From Limiplasma sp048370855 (GTDB lineage: Bacteria; Bacillota; Clostridia; Christensenellales; Aristaeellaceae): a stretch of 64,000 nt of DNA. The notes below the pieces were generated by a model. That model was not told the origin of the DNA. It saw only the letters and a program-made list of their open reading frames with translations, and ran no database searches. This document shows positions 7,612 through 14,612 of this stretch, one piece after another. The stretch's first letter is position 1, and the number at the start of each line of letters is the position of its first letter. The DNA is taken from the NCBI GenBank assembly GCA_048370855.1, contig DBGEOK010000044.1, positions 17,160 to 81,159 on the forward strand, given 5' to 3'. A program made the position numbers and the translations under genes.

Positions 7612-8852
7612 TCGGTTTTTCCTCCTTCCTTGCCGTCTGTGTTGCCGCTCTTGGCGGATAGCAACAGCTCCGGGTGCAGGATAGCGATGCGCAGCGGCAG
7701 CAGGTCGCGGCTGGCCATCAGCTCGCCGCCGTTGTCGTCGGGAGGCAAGCCCTCGCGCGCCCGTACCTCATTCGGCCTGCGCCAGCCGCCGCGTATGGCC
7801 TTTTGGTTGACTTCGGCCATGGTCGCCGCGTCGGCCCGCATCAGCGCGTCCACGTCAAAGCGGAAACGATAACCCGCCGCATAGTCGGCGGGCGTCAAAA
7901 GTTTCCGGTTTAGCTCCTGCTCCCATTGCACCACAATGGGCATAATGGTGAGCTGTAAAAACTCCTGCATCTGCTGCTCGGCTGTGCTGAAGCTCGTGTC
8001 GGCATAGTCGCCCAGCAAATGCGGGGGAATGTTGTACACGGTGGCCACGCGGTTGCGCATGATGCGCTCCACGTCAAGCACCTGGGCGTTGATCGGGCTT
8101 TGGCTGAAGGTAGTCGCCGTCAGCCCGCCTTCCAGCACCACCACGCGCTGGCCGCTGCGCTCGTAGGCGTCCAAAAAGCTGTCGATGACGGCGTTTTTAG
8201 CGTCTTCGCTCAGGCCCGTATTGGGCACCGTCAAGAAAACGCCCTGATTCACGCCGTCAAGCTGGTTCAGGCTAAATTCCTTCACCTGCTTGTCGTAGTC
8301 CAGCGTACCCGCCAGCACGTCGATGGGCCGGATGCCGATTTCGCCGTTGGCGCTCATGTGTCGCACGGCGATAAGCTGGCAGCCGGGGACGGGGTACACC
8401 TTGCCGTCGTCAAGCTGCACCACATACCACATTGCGCCTGTCTCCGGGTGCCGCTGTGGCCGCACGCGGGTGGGGTCGAGGATGTCCAGCCGCTTTACAG
8501 CGCCCAGCTTGTCAGGCACAATCAGCGCGTAGGCGTTGCCCTCGGTATTCCGAAAGGCTTCCATCGTCTGCAAAAATCCGAAGGGCGTAAAGTTTTCATT
8601 CGGTGCGCGTCCGACAAGCTGTTCCAGCGGATGCCCGGCTTGCAGCTCGTAGCCTTTGTACAGATGCAGCGGCATGCTGGCCACCGTATTGGCTATCCGG
8701 CTGACCGCCGCGTAAATGGCTTCATTTCCGCGCATGGTGTTGTCGGCGCGGGCGCGATAGACGGGCAGCCAGCGCCCGCTTGCCGCTGTTCTGGCTTGGG
8801 GCTTATCTCTCGCCTTGGTCAAGTTTTTGGGTTTTGATCTGAAAGGCCACAT
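7608..8852 (-). CDS. HK97-family portal protein
   Basis: The dodecameric portal forms the DNA entry channel at one capsid vertex. The 414-residue product has the family features NEAIYAAVSRIANTVASMPL near the N-terminus, an LLGDYADTSFSTAEQQMQEF stretch, and QWEQELNRKLL before the C-terminal region. I chose ATG 8852 because GGAGG lies 8 bases upstream; a TTG further upstream overlaps that site and is unlikely. It is followed at once by the protease gene. Confidence 0.93.
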   Translation of the reverse strand: MWPFRSKPKNLTKARDKPQARTAASGRWLPVYRARADNTMRGNEAIYAAVSRIANTVASMPLHLYKGYELQAGHPLEQLVGRAPNENFTPFGFLQTMEAFRNTEGNAYALIVPDKLGAVKRLDILDPTRVRPQRHPETGAMWYVVQLDDGKVYPVPGCQLIAVRHMSANGEIGIRPIDVLAGTLDYDKQVKEFSLNQLDGVNQGVFLTVPNTGLSEDAKNAVIDSFLDAYERSGQRVVVLEGGLTATTFSQSPINAQVLDVERIMRNRVATVYNIPPHLLGDYADTSFSTAEQQMQEFLQLTIMPIVVQWEQELNRKLLTPADYAAGYRFRFDVDALMRADAATMAEVNQKAIRGGWRRPNEVRAREGLPPDDNGGELMASRDLLPLRIAILHPELLLSAKSGNTDGKEGGKTE

Positions 8853-8869
8853 GGGGCATTCCTCCAATC

Positions 8870-8901
8870 AAAAAGCACCCATGCCCTTTCGGGTGGGTGC
8901 T
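8870..8901 (-). terminator. Rho-independent terminator before portal gene
   Basis: On the - strand AGCACCCA and TGGGTGCT arms are followed by TTTTTG. It closes the transcript of the gene at 8920-9249 and lies just ahead of the portal ribosome site. It resembles the hairpin ahead of the tape measure gene. Confidence 0.7.
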
Positions 8902-8919
8902 GAAGAAGAATTGTTATGT

Positions 8920-9249
8920 TTAGGCCGCTGTATGTCTCACCGTCTCAATCGTGCTTAACGCACTATCCAATCGCATTTCAATGCTGCTGGCAATGTCCAG
9001 TAACGCGGTGGGAAAACAGGTTTCGATCATCATGCCGTCCTCAATGGCGGAACGGGCCATTTGCAGGAGGAAAATTAAGCCCTTATGCAGTTCCATGGCC
9101 TCGCCGACGGCTTCCGACGCATTGTACAGCGCGTGACGATACGCTACGCACAAGTGCGCGGCGCTCTGGTTGTTTTTCTGAATGACTTCATCCACTTTGT
9201 CAACCGTAGCCCGCAGTTCGCGGACTGCCTCCATGGTGATTTCCTTCAT
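8920..9249 (-). CDS. Helical phage protein of unknown function
   Basis: A 109-residue, mostly helical protein that I do not recognise. It begins MKEITMEAVRELRATVDKVD and has a second helical half with LDIASSIEMRLDSALSTIE. AAGGAG stands 8 bases before ATG 9249, so the more upstream in-frame ATG is less likely. It sits between the RHH regulator and the portal, interrupting the usual TerL-portal order, and ends in its own terminator, so it may be a cargo gene. Confidence 0.7.
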   Translation of the reverse strand: MKEITMEAVRELRATVDKVDEVIQKNNQSAAHLCVAYRHALYNASEAVGEAMELHKGLIFLLQMARSAIEDGMMIETCFPTALLDIASSIEMRLDSALSTIETVRHTAA

Positions 9250-9378
9250 GTTCTTGCTCCTTTTCAATCTGATGATTGACCTTTCGGGGCAGGCATGATA
9301 GAATTTACTTGCACGCCGAAAGGTCGTGTGTCGGTGAGGAATCTGCTTTTGCTTATCAGGGCTGTGGGCGGTTCCTCA

Positions 9379-9564
9379 CTATTTTGTTGCCTCCTGATAC
9401 TCGTGCTCAATACCACGTCTTATGACGTCAGAACGGCTTTCTTTTCGCAAAGAAGCCACTTGGTCCAGCTTTTTTACAGTCTCTTGGTCAAGTCTTACGC
9501 CAATGCGCGCATCTTTAGCGTTATCGAGCTTCGGTCGGCCTGTCCGTGGACTTATCGTCCTCAC
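9379..9564 (-). CDS. Ribbon-helix-helix (Arc/CopG-type) DNA-binding protein
   Basis: A 61-residue protein with the RHH layout: a short strand (ARIGVRLDQET), helix 1 (VKKLDQVASLRK) and helix 2 starting ESRSDVIRRGIEHE. RHH dimers bind short inverted repeats. The gene starts with GTG at 9564, only about 15 bases from the predicted transcription start. A perfect GTTCGAC/GTCGAAC inverted repeat flanks its own -10 box, so autorepression is likely. Its partner may be the gene just upstream (9648-10223). Confidence 0.85.
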   Translation of the reverse strand: MRTISPRTGRPKLDNAKDARIGVRLDQETVKKLDQVASLRKESRSDVIRRGIEHEYQEATK

Positions 9565-9574
9565 CTCACTTTCC

Positions 9575-9614
9575 GTTCGACACTAATTATATATTTCGTC
9601 GAACAAAAAGTCAA
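9575..9614 (-). promoter_or_regulatory. Promoter with operator for the RHH gene
   Basis: On the - strand there is TTGACT (9614-9609), a 17-base spacer and TATAAT (9591-9586). GTTCGAC (9598-9604) and its inverted partner (9575-9581), 16 bp apart, flank the -10 box. The spacing and perfect arms suit an RHH repressor acting on its own promoter. Confidence 0.8.
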
Positions 9615-9624
9615 GCACTTTTCT

Positions 9625-9648
9625 AAAAGCGTCTGCGCAGACGCTTTT
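9625..9648. repeat. Prophage palindrome, copy 2 (perfect)
   Basis: A perfect 24-bp palindrome of the form AAAAGCGTCTGC plus its reverse complement. It overlaps the TAA stop of the upstream gene (9650-9648) and lies about 10 bp from the -35 box of the RHH promoter. Confidence 0.85.
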
Positions 9649-10223
9649 TAGTATTTAAGCGGGTTTACAGTGACCTCTTCCAGAATGGTTACAGGCAGCT
9701 TCAGAAGATATTCCCAGCGCGGTTTATAGTTCGCATCTGAACAAAAAGGTTTTCCATCCCAATATAGGGCGGCGTATCGCTCTTGTTCTTCCGCGTTGTA
9801 GGATAGCTTGATTCCATTCATGTCGTGCGGCATCGGCCTTTCCTTATTGCTGCACCGCACGCGGTAGATGCGTCCACAACCGGCTTCCCGGCCAAAGCGT
9901 ACCGCATCCTCAAGGTTTCGCCACGCAAACAAACTTTGAAGACGACTTGGAATCCGTAGTTTATTCCGCCAGCGGTATTCCTCATATACCAGCTCCATCG
10001 CCATGCCATAAAAGTCCGGCTCATGCTTTGGCATCATTAGGTAACGTGCGCCATGCATGCTGATTCCCTTCTGCATCATCTCGGCCAGATGCCTGTAAAA
10101 TTCACCGCCTATGCAGCGCCCAAGTAGCATGAGCCGACTTTCTTCTGGCCTGTAAGGTTCGAGTTCAACTACTGTTCCGGGTTGCAGCAATTCTGCTCTG
10201 TCGCTATGATAGTATACCTCCAT
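9648..10223 (-). CDS. Unknown protein, possibly ADP-ribosyltransferase-like
   Basis: A 191-residue protein between TerL and the RHH gene. ATG 10223 has GGAGG 10 bases upstream. It opens MEVYYHSD and later has ESRLMLLG, IPSRLQSLFAWRNLEDAVRF and RIYRVRC. An N-terminal Y-Y-H, a middle S-R-x-x-S-x-F followed by a helix, and a closing Y-x-V strand recall the pattern of DUF2441/RES-type ADP-ribosyltransferase folds. This is pattern recognition, not a proven match. It is not a standard structural gene and is probably cargo. A TATA-rich stretch (10224-10310) upstream could hold its promoter. Confidence 0.6.
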   Translation of the reverse strand: MEVYYHSDRAELLQPGTVVELEPYRPEESRLMLLGRCIGGEFYRHLAEMMQKGISMHGARYLMMPKHEPDFYGMAMELVYEEYRWRNKLRIPSRLQSLFAWRNLEDAVRFGREAGCGRIYRVRCSNKERPMPHDMNGIKLSYNAEEQERYAALYWDGKPFCSDANYKPRWEYLLKLPVTILEEVTVNPLKY

Positions 10224-10310
10224 TTGAAAAATGCCTCCTGTACTTATTTCATACATTATATCTATTTTTTACTACTATTGAAAGCCCATAATGTCTGTGC
10301 ATACATTTTT

Positions 10311-12053
10311 TTACGCGCCGCGCCTGCGGCTGCCGATGTTCACTACGCGCACAGCAGGCGCGCGGAAGATCTCACCTGCCGGGTTTTTCTCCATGTTCAC
10401 GCAATGGGCGTCCAGCCACGCCATGAAGCCGTCAATCTTGCGGAATTTGTTCCGCTTGGTCGGCATCCAGTTTTGCTTGTCCGCGTGCCTGCGCTCGCCG
10501 GATATGCGCACGTTGTCGATATACCAGCGCAGCATGGGGTCGTTGTTGCTTACCACCTTCCCCGCAAGCAGCAGCTCCTTGATGTCCTTCATGGGGTCGT
10601 TCAATGTAAGCGGGCCTTGCCGCACGATCTCGCAGTCAAAGCCCCTGTTTTCGAGCATCTGCCGCAGCCGCGTGGCGTTCGCCGGGTCATAGCCGATGGT
10701 CATAATCTCGTATTTTTTCGCCTGCTCGCAGAACCATTGATATACGTCTTCCTGCTGGATGTACTCGCCGTCCACGATGGTCAAATAGCCTTTCATGGCC
10801 AAGCCGTAATAGTCGATTTTCTCCTGGTCGAGCTCTACCTTGCGGCGCGGCACCCAACTGTGCAGCAGCACAAACACGCGCCCGTCGTCAAGCGGAAATT
10901 CCAGCGCCGCCGCCGTGAAATCCTCGCGGCTGGATAGGTCAAAGCCGCCGTAGCAGCGGCGGCCAAGCAGGGCTTCCTCCGGCACGATGTCTCCGTTTCG
11001 ATTCAGCACTTCCGGCTGCACAAAGGCCATGTCGTCGGTGTTCACGGTTACGTCGAGCTGCTTGCAAATAAAATCCGCGCGCTGTTGGGGAATGTGCTTG
11101 TCGCGCTCCCAGGTGTCGTGCAGGTCTTGCATTTTCAGCAGCACTCCCAGGGAGGGATTCGCTTTAATCCACATGCGTTCGTCGTCCACGTCGTCGCCTT
11201 CGTCTAGCTCGGCGATGTAACAAAACATGCGGTCGGCCACGTCCGGGGCCAGCTTCCCCGCCATAGCGTCCGTAAAAAGGTCATAAAAATAGGCCAAAGG
11301 CCCGTCGATGACGTTGCCCATGGTCGTGATGTAGATGACAAGCGGCTGCGTCCGCTTAACGATCTTCCGCTTGACGATGTTCACCAGCTTAAAATCCCGG
11401 TACTCGTGAATTTCGTCAAAAATCGCCATATGGGGATTCAGACCGTCCAACCGCCTGCTGTCGCTCGACCGGTGCTTGATGCTGGCGTTCATGGCGTCAT
11501 AATACACGCCGTCGCGCAGTGTGCGGAATCGCGGGGCAAGGTAGCGGCTTGCCTTGATCTGGCCGTAGCATTCGTTGAATACAATGCCCGCTTGCTCCTT
11601 AGAGTTGGCCAGCAGGTAGATGTCCGCGCCGCGCTCGCCGTCTTTGCACGCGCCGTAGGTAGCGTTGCCCGCCAGCAAGGTGCTTTTGCCGTTGCCGGTG
11701 CCTACCACAATTAAGCCTTCGCGGAAGCGCCGCAGGCCGGTTTCCTTGCTCAACCAGCCGTACAAATTGCATTCGACAAAGCATTGCCACGGCATCAGCA
11801 CCATTTTGTCATAATCGCCTTTTGTCGGCGTCAAAAAGCGCTCGATGAAGTCCACAGGCCGGGCGGCCTTCGCTTCGTCGAAACGCCAGGGATATGCGGG
11901 GTCTTCTTGCCTCTCCAACTCACGCAGAAAACGGCGGCAGGCCAGCTTTACCTTGTTACATGCTATAACGCGCCCGGTGTCAACGTCGTGGGCGTAGGCA
12001 TAGCATCGTTCAACCGGCGAAGGGGTAGCCTGTTCAGAACTCGCCGAAGTCAT
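10311..12053 (-). CDS. Terminase large subunit
   Basis: The ATP-driven DNA packaging motor and headful/cos nuclease, 580 residues. The ATPase half has a Walker A variant VVGTGNGKST near residues 117-125 and Walker B MAIFDEIHE near 215. The nuclease half has GGFDLSSREDFTA and ITIGYDPANA with the metal-binding aspartates. It belongs to the TerL group typical of HK97-like Firmicutes phages. ATG 12053 overlaps the TerS 3' end by 20 bases, so the two are co-translated. Confidence 0.95.
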   Translation of the reverse strand: MTSASSEQATPSPVERCYAYAHDVDTGRVIACNKVKLACRRFLRELERQEDPAYPWRFDEAKAARPVDFIERFLTPTKGDYDKMVLMPWQCFVECNLYGWLSKETGLRRFREGLIVVGTGNGKSTLLAGNATYGACKDGERGADIYLLANSKEQAGIVFNECYGQIKASRYLAPRFRTLRDGVYYDAMNASIKHRSSDSRRLDGLNPHMAIFDEIHEYRDFKLVNIVKRKIVKRTQPLVIYITTMGNVIDGPLAYFYDLFTDAMAGKLAPDVADRMFCYIAELDEGDDVDDERMWIKANPSLGVLLKMQDLHDTWERDKHIPQQRADFICKQLDVTVNTDDMAFVQPEVLNRNGDIVPEEALLGRRCYGGFDLSSREDFTAAALEFPLDDGRVFVLLHSWVPRRKVELDQEKIDYYGLAMKGYLTIVDGEYIQQEDVYQWFCEQAKKYEIMTIGYDPANATRLRQMLENRGFDCEIVRQGPLTLNDPMKDIKELLLAGKVVSNNDPMLRWYIDNVRISGERRHADKQNWMPTKRNKFRKIDGFMAWLDAHCVNMEKNPAGEIFRAPAVRVVNIGSRRRGA

Positions 12054-12402
12054 CTTCGAGCATGACGGGCGCGGCCTTCCTGCTGTTCGGCGTCAGCCGT
12101 AATTCGGAGAGGTGCTTCCGCTGCTGCTCGGCGTAGGCCCGCACCTGCGCCACGCTCTTGTTTTCCTGCCAGTATTTTTGGCGGCCATTGCTGCGCTCAC
12201 CGCCGATGCCGCGCTTGTCAATGTCCGCGATGAGCATCTGCTTGATCTGCTCGGCGCGGGCGATGTCGGCCACCAGCATCTGGTCGGGGTCGGTCATGCC
12301 GCCTTCCCGCATTTCGCAGGCCGCGCAAAGCGCCTCATACATGTTCACGGCGTTCTTTTCCGTGATCGTCTGCATGTGCATGGCTTTCAGTGCTTCATTC
12401 AT
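12034..12402 (-). CDS. P27-type terminase small subunit
   Basis: The small subunit recognises the packaging site and loads TerL. The 122-residue product is helical with a C-terminal LTPNSRKAAPVMLEDDFGEF tail, as in P27-family subunits, where L-x-P-x-S-R is common. I prefer ATG 12402, with AAAGGA 8 bases upstream, over the in-frame ATG at 12411. It lies between HNH and TerL, the usual order. Confidence 0.85.
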   Translation of the reverse strand: MNEALKAMHMQTITEKNAVNMYEALCAACEMREGGMTDPDQMLVADIARAEQIKQMLIADIDKRGIGGERSNGRQKYWQENKSVAQVRAYAEQQRKHLSELRLTPNSRKAAPVMLEDDFGEF

Positions 12403-12415
12403 GTGCTTCATCCTT

Positions 12416-12727
12416 TCATATCTTGATAACTCGCATCTGACCGTGCTTTTTCTGCTCCTGCCGTCGCTTTCCTTTTTCCGGGTGTCTCTTATTATGGCAT
12501 GCTTCGCACAGACTGCGCAGGTTCCCCATGTCAAGCGCAAGGTCTGGGCGTTCATCGATGCTTTTCACATGATGCACCATTGCGGCCCGGCGCGGCTTGC
12601 TGCCGTAGCCCGCGCGGTATCTGTCCATGCAGTCTTGGCACATGCCCGCGTCCCGTTCCAGGGCTTTGGCCCGCGCGCGTTTCCAGGCATCGGTGTGGTA
12701 GAACGGCTTGCTTTCCTTGTAGTCCAT
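12416..12727 (-). CDS. HNH endonuclease next to terminase
   Basis: A 103-residue nuclease with a zinc-binding C-x2-C (CQDCM), the catalytic VHHVKSI, and LRSLCEACHNKRH that completes the beta-beta-alpha-metal fold. In HK97-like phages an HNH protein encoded before TerS works with the terminase at cos sites. ATG 12727 has GGGGAGG upstream. It is the first gene after the predicted late promoter, and palindrome copy 3 is in its leader. Confidence 0.92.
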   Translation of the reverse strand: MDYKESKPFYHTDAWKRARAKALERDAGMCQDCMDRYRAGYGSKPRRAAMVHHVKSIDERPDLALDMGNLRSLCEACHNKRHPEKGKRRQEQKKHGQMRVIKI

Positions 12728-12743
12728 GCCAGCGCCTCCCCGC

Positions 12744-12767
12744 AAAAGCGTCTGCGCGGGCGCTTTT
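12744..12767. repeat. Prophage palindrome, copy 3
   Basis: It has the same 24-bp layout as the other copies but differs at two places on one arm. It lies in the leader between the predicted late transcription start (about 12810) and the HNH start codon, unlike the other copies, which overlap stop codons. Confidence 0.75.
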
Positions 12768-12808
12768 GGGCATAGAAAAGGGGCGGCCCGCGTCCGTCCC
12801 TCTTTGGT

Positions 12809-12825
12809 CAGTTTATATCATAGCA
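12809..12825 (-). promoter_or_regulatory. Late operon promoter with extended -10
   Basis: The - strand reads TGCTATGAT (12825-12817), an extended -10 element without a convincing -35 box. Promoters of this type depend on an activator. Transcription would start near 12810 and run through HNH, TerS and TerL toward the head and tail genes. Confidence 0.6.
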
Positions 12826-12850
12826 CACTTTCCCGCTTCCAACCCTATCC

Positions 12851-12900
12851 TCTTCGCTCCTGTTCGCTCCTAGCCGCTCCTAAGCGCTCCTAACCGCTCC
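12851..12900. repeat. Five exact 10-bp repeats upstream of the late promoter
   Basis: On the - strand five consecutive decamers share GGAGCG followed by three variable bases and A, with no spacing error. Weaker copies flank them on both sides (12831-12850 and 12901-12910). They span about -40 to -90 from the predicted late start, and one unit is about one helical turn. This suits stacked binding of an activator along one DNA face, or a terminase-binding site. Confidence 0.85.
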
Positions 12901-12916
12901 TTACCCCATCCTACCC

Positions 12917-12929
12917 GTATCATTGATAC
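12917..12929. repeat. 13-bp palindrome at the end of the activator gene
   Basis: GTATCA, a central T, then TGATAC, overlapping the stop codon of the sigma-like gene. It could be a binding half-site pair, but nothing else supports this. Confidence 0.35.
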
Positions 12930-13366
12930 CATGCAGGCAATGCGGCGGCGACGACGTTCTCCGGCAGGTCGTCCAGCATGCGCTCGCCCTCCGCTTTTAA
13001 TTTCCGGGCATAACTCTCCGAATAGCCCAGTCGCTTAGCGATGGCGGGCACCTTGCCATGCTTGACGTAGTATTCATGCAGCACGGCGCTTTCGCTTGCG
13101 GGCAGCGTGTCAAGCAATGTACAGGCGGCGGCGATTTCCACGCTTTGGGCCTGCTCGCGCAGCTTCAGTTCGCGCTCCAACGCATCGACCGCCGCCACAA
13201 ACGCGCCGATCTTGTCCGGCTCTGCCGTCCCGCGCCCGCCGCCCGTCGCGTCCATGCGGGGCGATATACACGCCATGGCGTCGCGCCGCTGGGCAATCCG
13301 CTGCCTGATTCTCCTTTTGTCACCCTCCGCGTTGCGGCATCGGGTCAAAACGGTCATTGCTTTCAT
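12920..13366 (-). CDS. Sigma-70 region 4-like phage late activator
   Basis: A 148-residue protein with a C-terminal helix-turn-helix: SESAVLHEYYVKHGKVPAIA followed by KRLGYSESYARKLKAEGERM. This is the region-4 type layout of the ArpU/RinA/DUF1492 group of phage late transcription activators. The N-terminal half is basic. ATG 13366 has GGAGGG 5 bases upstream. It is the last gene before the iterated decamers and the late promoter, so it is the likely protein that binds them. Confidence 0.8.
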   Translation of the reverse strand: MKAMTVLTRCRNAEGDKRRIRQRIAQRRDAMACISPRMDATGGGRGTAEPDKIGAFVAAVDALERELKLREQAQSVEIAAACTLLDTLPASESAVLHEYYVKHGKVPAIAKRLGYSESYARKLKAEGERMLDDLPENVVAAALPAWYQ

Positions 13367-13379
13367 CTATTCCCTCCGC

Positions 13380-13403
13380 AAAAGCGTCCGTGCCGACGCT
13401 TTT
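13380..13403. repeat. Prophage palindrome, copy 4
   Basis: AAAAGCGTC and GACGCTTTT arms around a six-base centre. It overlaps the TAA stop of the SSB gene (13404-13402) and lies directly before the ribosome site of the late activator gene. Confidence 0.75.
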
Positions 13404-13776
13404 AGAATCCTTCCGGCAGGTCGGCGTCGTCTACCGGCGTGAAGCCGTCAGGCGCTTGGCTGCTCCTGGGCGTCAAAAACTCCACTTCTTCGGCTGTTAA
13501 TTCCAGCGTGGCGTGTGTGTTCCCGTCGCTGCCTGCGTAAGCCCGCGCGGTTACGGGACCGCAGGTCATGACCTTTCGCCCCTTGGTCAGGTACTTGGCG
13601 CAGTTCTCGCCCAGCGCCCGCCAGGCCGTCACCCGGAAATAGTCGGCCTCCGGCTGGTTTCCCGCCCGCGCGCGCCGGTTCACGGCCACGGTGAAGTTGC
13701 AAACCGGCGTGCCGTCCTGCGTGGTGCGCAGCTCCGGGTCGCGGGTCAGGTTGCCGATGATGGTGCACTTGTTCAC
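13402..13776 (-). CDS. ssb: Phage single-stranded DNA-binding protein
   Basis: An OB-fold SSB of 124 residues. It starts MNKCTIIGNLTRDPELRTTQ and has VCNFTVAVNRR and DYFRVTAWRALGENCAKYL, standard SSB strands. It binds ssDNA at the phage fork. The C-terminus ends VDDADLPEGF, an acidic tail for partner binding. The phage primase/helicase ends with nearly the same peptide (see its entry). It lies in the replication operon. Confidence 0.95.
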   Translation of the reverse strand: MNKCTIIGNLTRDPELRTTQDGTPVCNFTVAVNRRARAGNQPEADYFRVTAWRALGENCAKYLTKGRKVMTCGPVTARAYAGSDGNTHATLELTAEEVEFLTPRSSQAPDGFTPVDDADLPEGF

Positions 13777-13777
13777 A

Positions 13778-14158
13778 TCAAGCCCTCCCGTCCACTATCT
13801 TGGCGAGAAGATCCCCTAGCATGCTGTTCTTCAGCGATGGGGCTGCGCCTTTTTGCTCCGCTTCGTCCATCTTGCGCATACTTGTAAGCTCCATTTCCTC
13901 CAACAGAAGGGCATGCGTTAGGCCGACTTTGAAATCATCCGGCATATCTCGCAGAAAGCCTAAAAAGCTGTTCATTACGTCACGCTCGCGGCCACAAAAG
14001 GCTGCTTGCAAGGTCATCATTTCATCGCCGGGAGCATACGGCACATTTTCACCTACCAATAAAATAAAGCAGTCGCCGTCTATGATCTGGACGCCATCCA
14101 TCTTTTTCATGCCTTCCTCGCCGACGGCCTCAATCGTTATCCTATACTGTTTACTCAC
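13778..14158 (-). CDS. Phage protein of unknown function
   Basis: A 126-residue protein I do not recognise. I chose the GTG at 14158 (AAGGAG 8 bases upstream); it then reads VSKQYRITIEAVGEEGMKKM and has a helical, acidic C-terminal half. It lies between the ORF6C-like and SSB genes in the replication operon, one base from the SSB start. The N-terminal strands resemble a small beta domain, but no function can be assigned. Confidence 0.7.
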   Translation of the reverse strand: MSKQYRITIEAVGEEGMKKMDGVQIIDGDCFILLVGENVPYAPGDEMMTLQAAFCGRERDVMNSFLGFLRDMPDDFKVGLTHALLLEEMELTSMRKMDEAEQKGAAPSLKNSMLGDLLAKIVDGRA

Positions 14159-14175
14159 CTTATTCGCTCCTTCCG

Positions 14176-14610
14176 TTATTTTGCACCGCCTTGCGGTATT
14201 GTGCTTCTTGCCTTGATGGTCTTCATGGCCTTGTAATCGTCCCACATCCGCGCCTGTTCCAGCGCCACGCTATACTCGCAGCGGGGCAGCTCGCGCACGC
14301 TGGTGACGCCGGTAATCAGCCGCACGGCCCGCCTGATCGCGTTGGCCGTGGCCTTCTCGCAGCCTTCCGCGCGATACTGGGCGCATAGCTCCGCCGCCCG
14401 GCTTCGGATAGCCTCGTTGATGGCGCTCGCCTGCGCGGGCGTTACCTTGGTCAGCAATCGCACCTGCTGTTCCAGCGCCGCCATGCGCTCGTTCGTCGCC
14501 CGTACCATGTCGGCCATGCCGCGCATCACTTCCACCACCGGGGCGAGGGCCTGCTGCATTTCCGTGGCCAGCGTGGGGGAGCTTTCGCCCGCCTTTACGA
14601 TCTCGTTCAT
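14176..14610 (-). CDS. ORF6C-like domain protein
   Basis: A 144-residue protein. The N-terminal half is a predicted coiled coil (MADMVRATNERMAALEQQVR). The C-terminal half, AAELCAQYRAEGCEKATANA and on to DDYKAMKTIKAR, matches the ORF6C pattern found at the C-termini of phage antirepressors. There is no BRO/AntA DNA-binding domain here, so it is a stand-alone version; a regulatory or replication-accessory role is inferred. A GGAGG site precedes ATG 14610, and the gene is almost fused to the DUF3102 gene. Confidence 0.7.
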   Translation of the reverse strand: MNEIVKAGESSPTLATEMQQALAPVVEVMRGMADMVRATNERMAALEQQVRLLTKVTPAQASAINEAIRSRAAELCAQYRAEGCEKATANAIRRAVRLITGVTSVRELPRCEYSVALEQARMWDDYKAMKTIKARSTIPQGGAK

Positions 14611-14612
14611 GG

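Noticed and set aside
12841..12905. CRISPR array
   Set aside because: The repeats are 10 bp with no unique spacers, and no cas gene is nearby. They fit a protein-binding array better.
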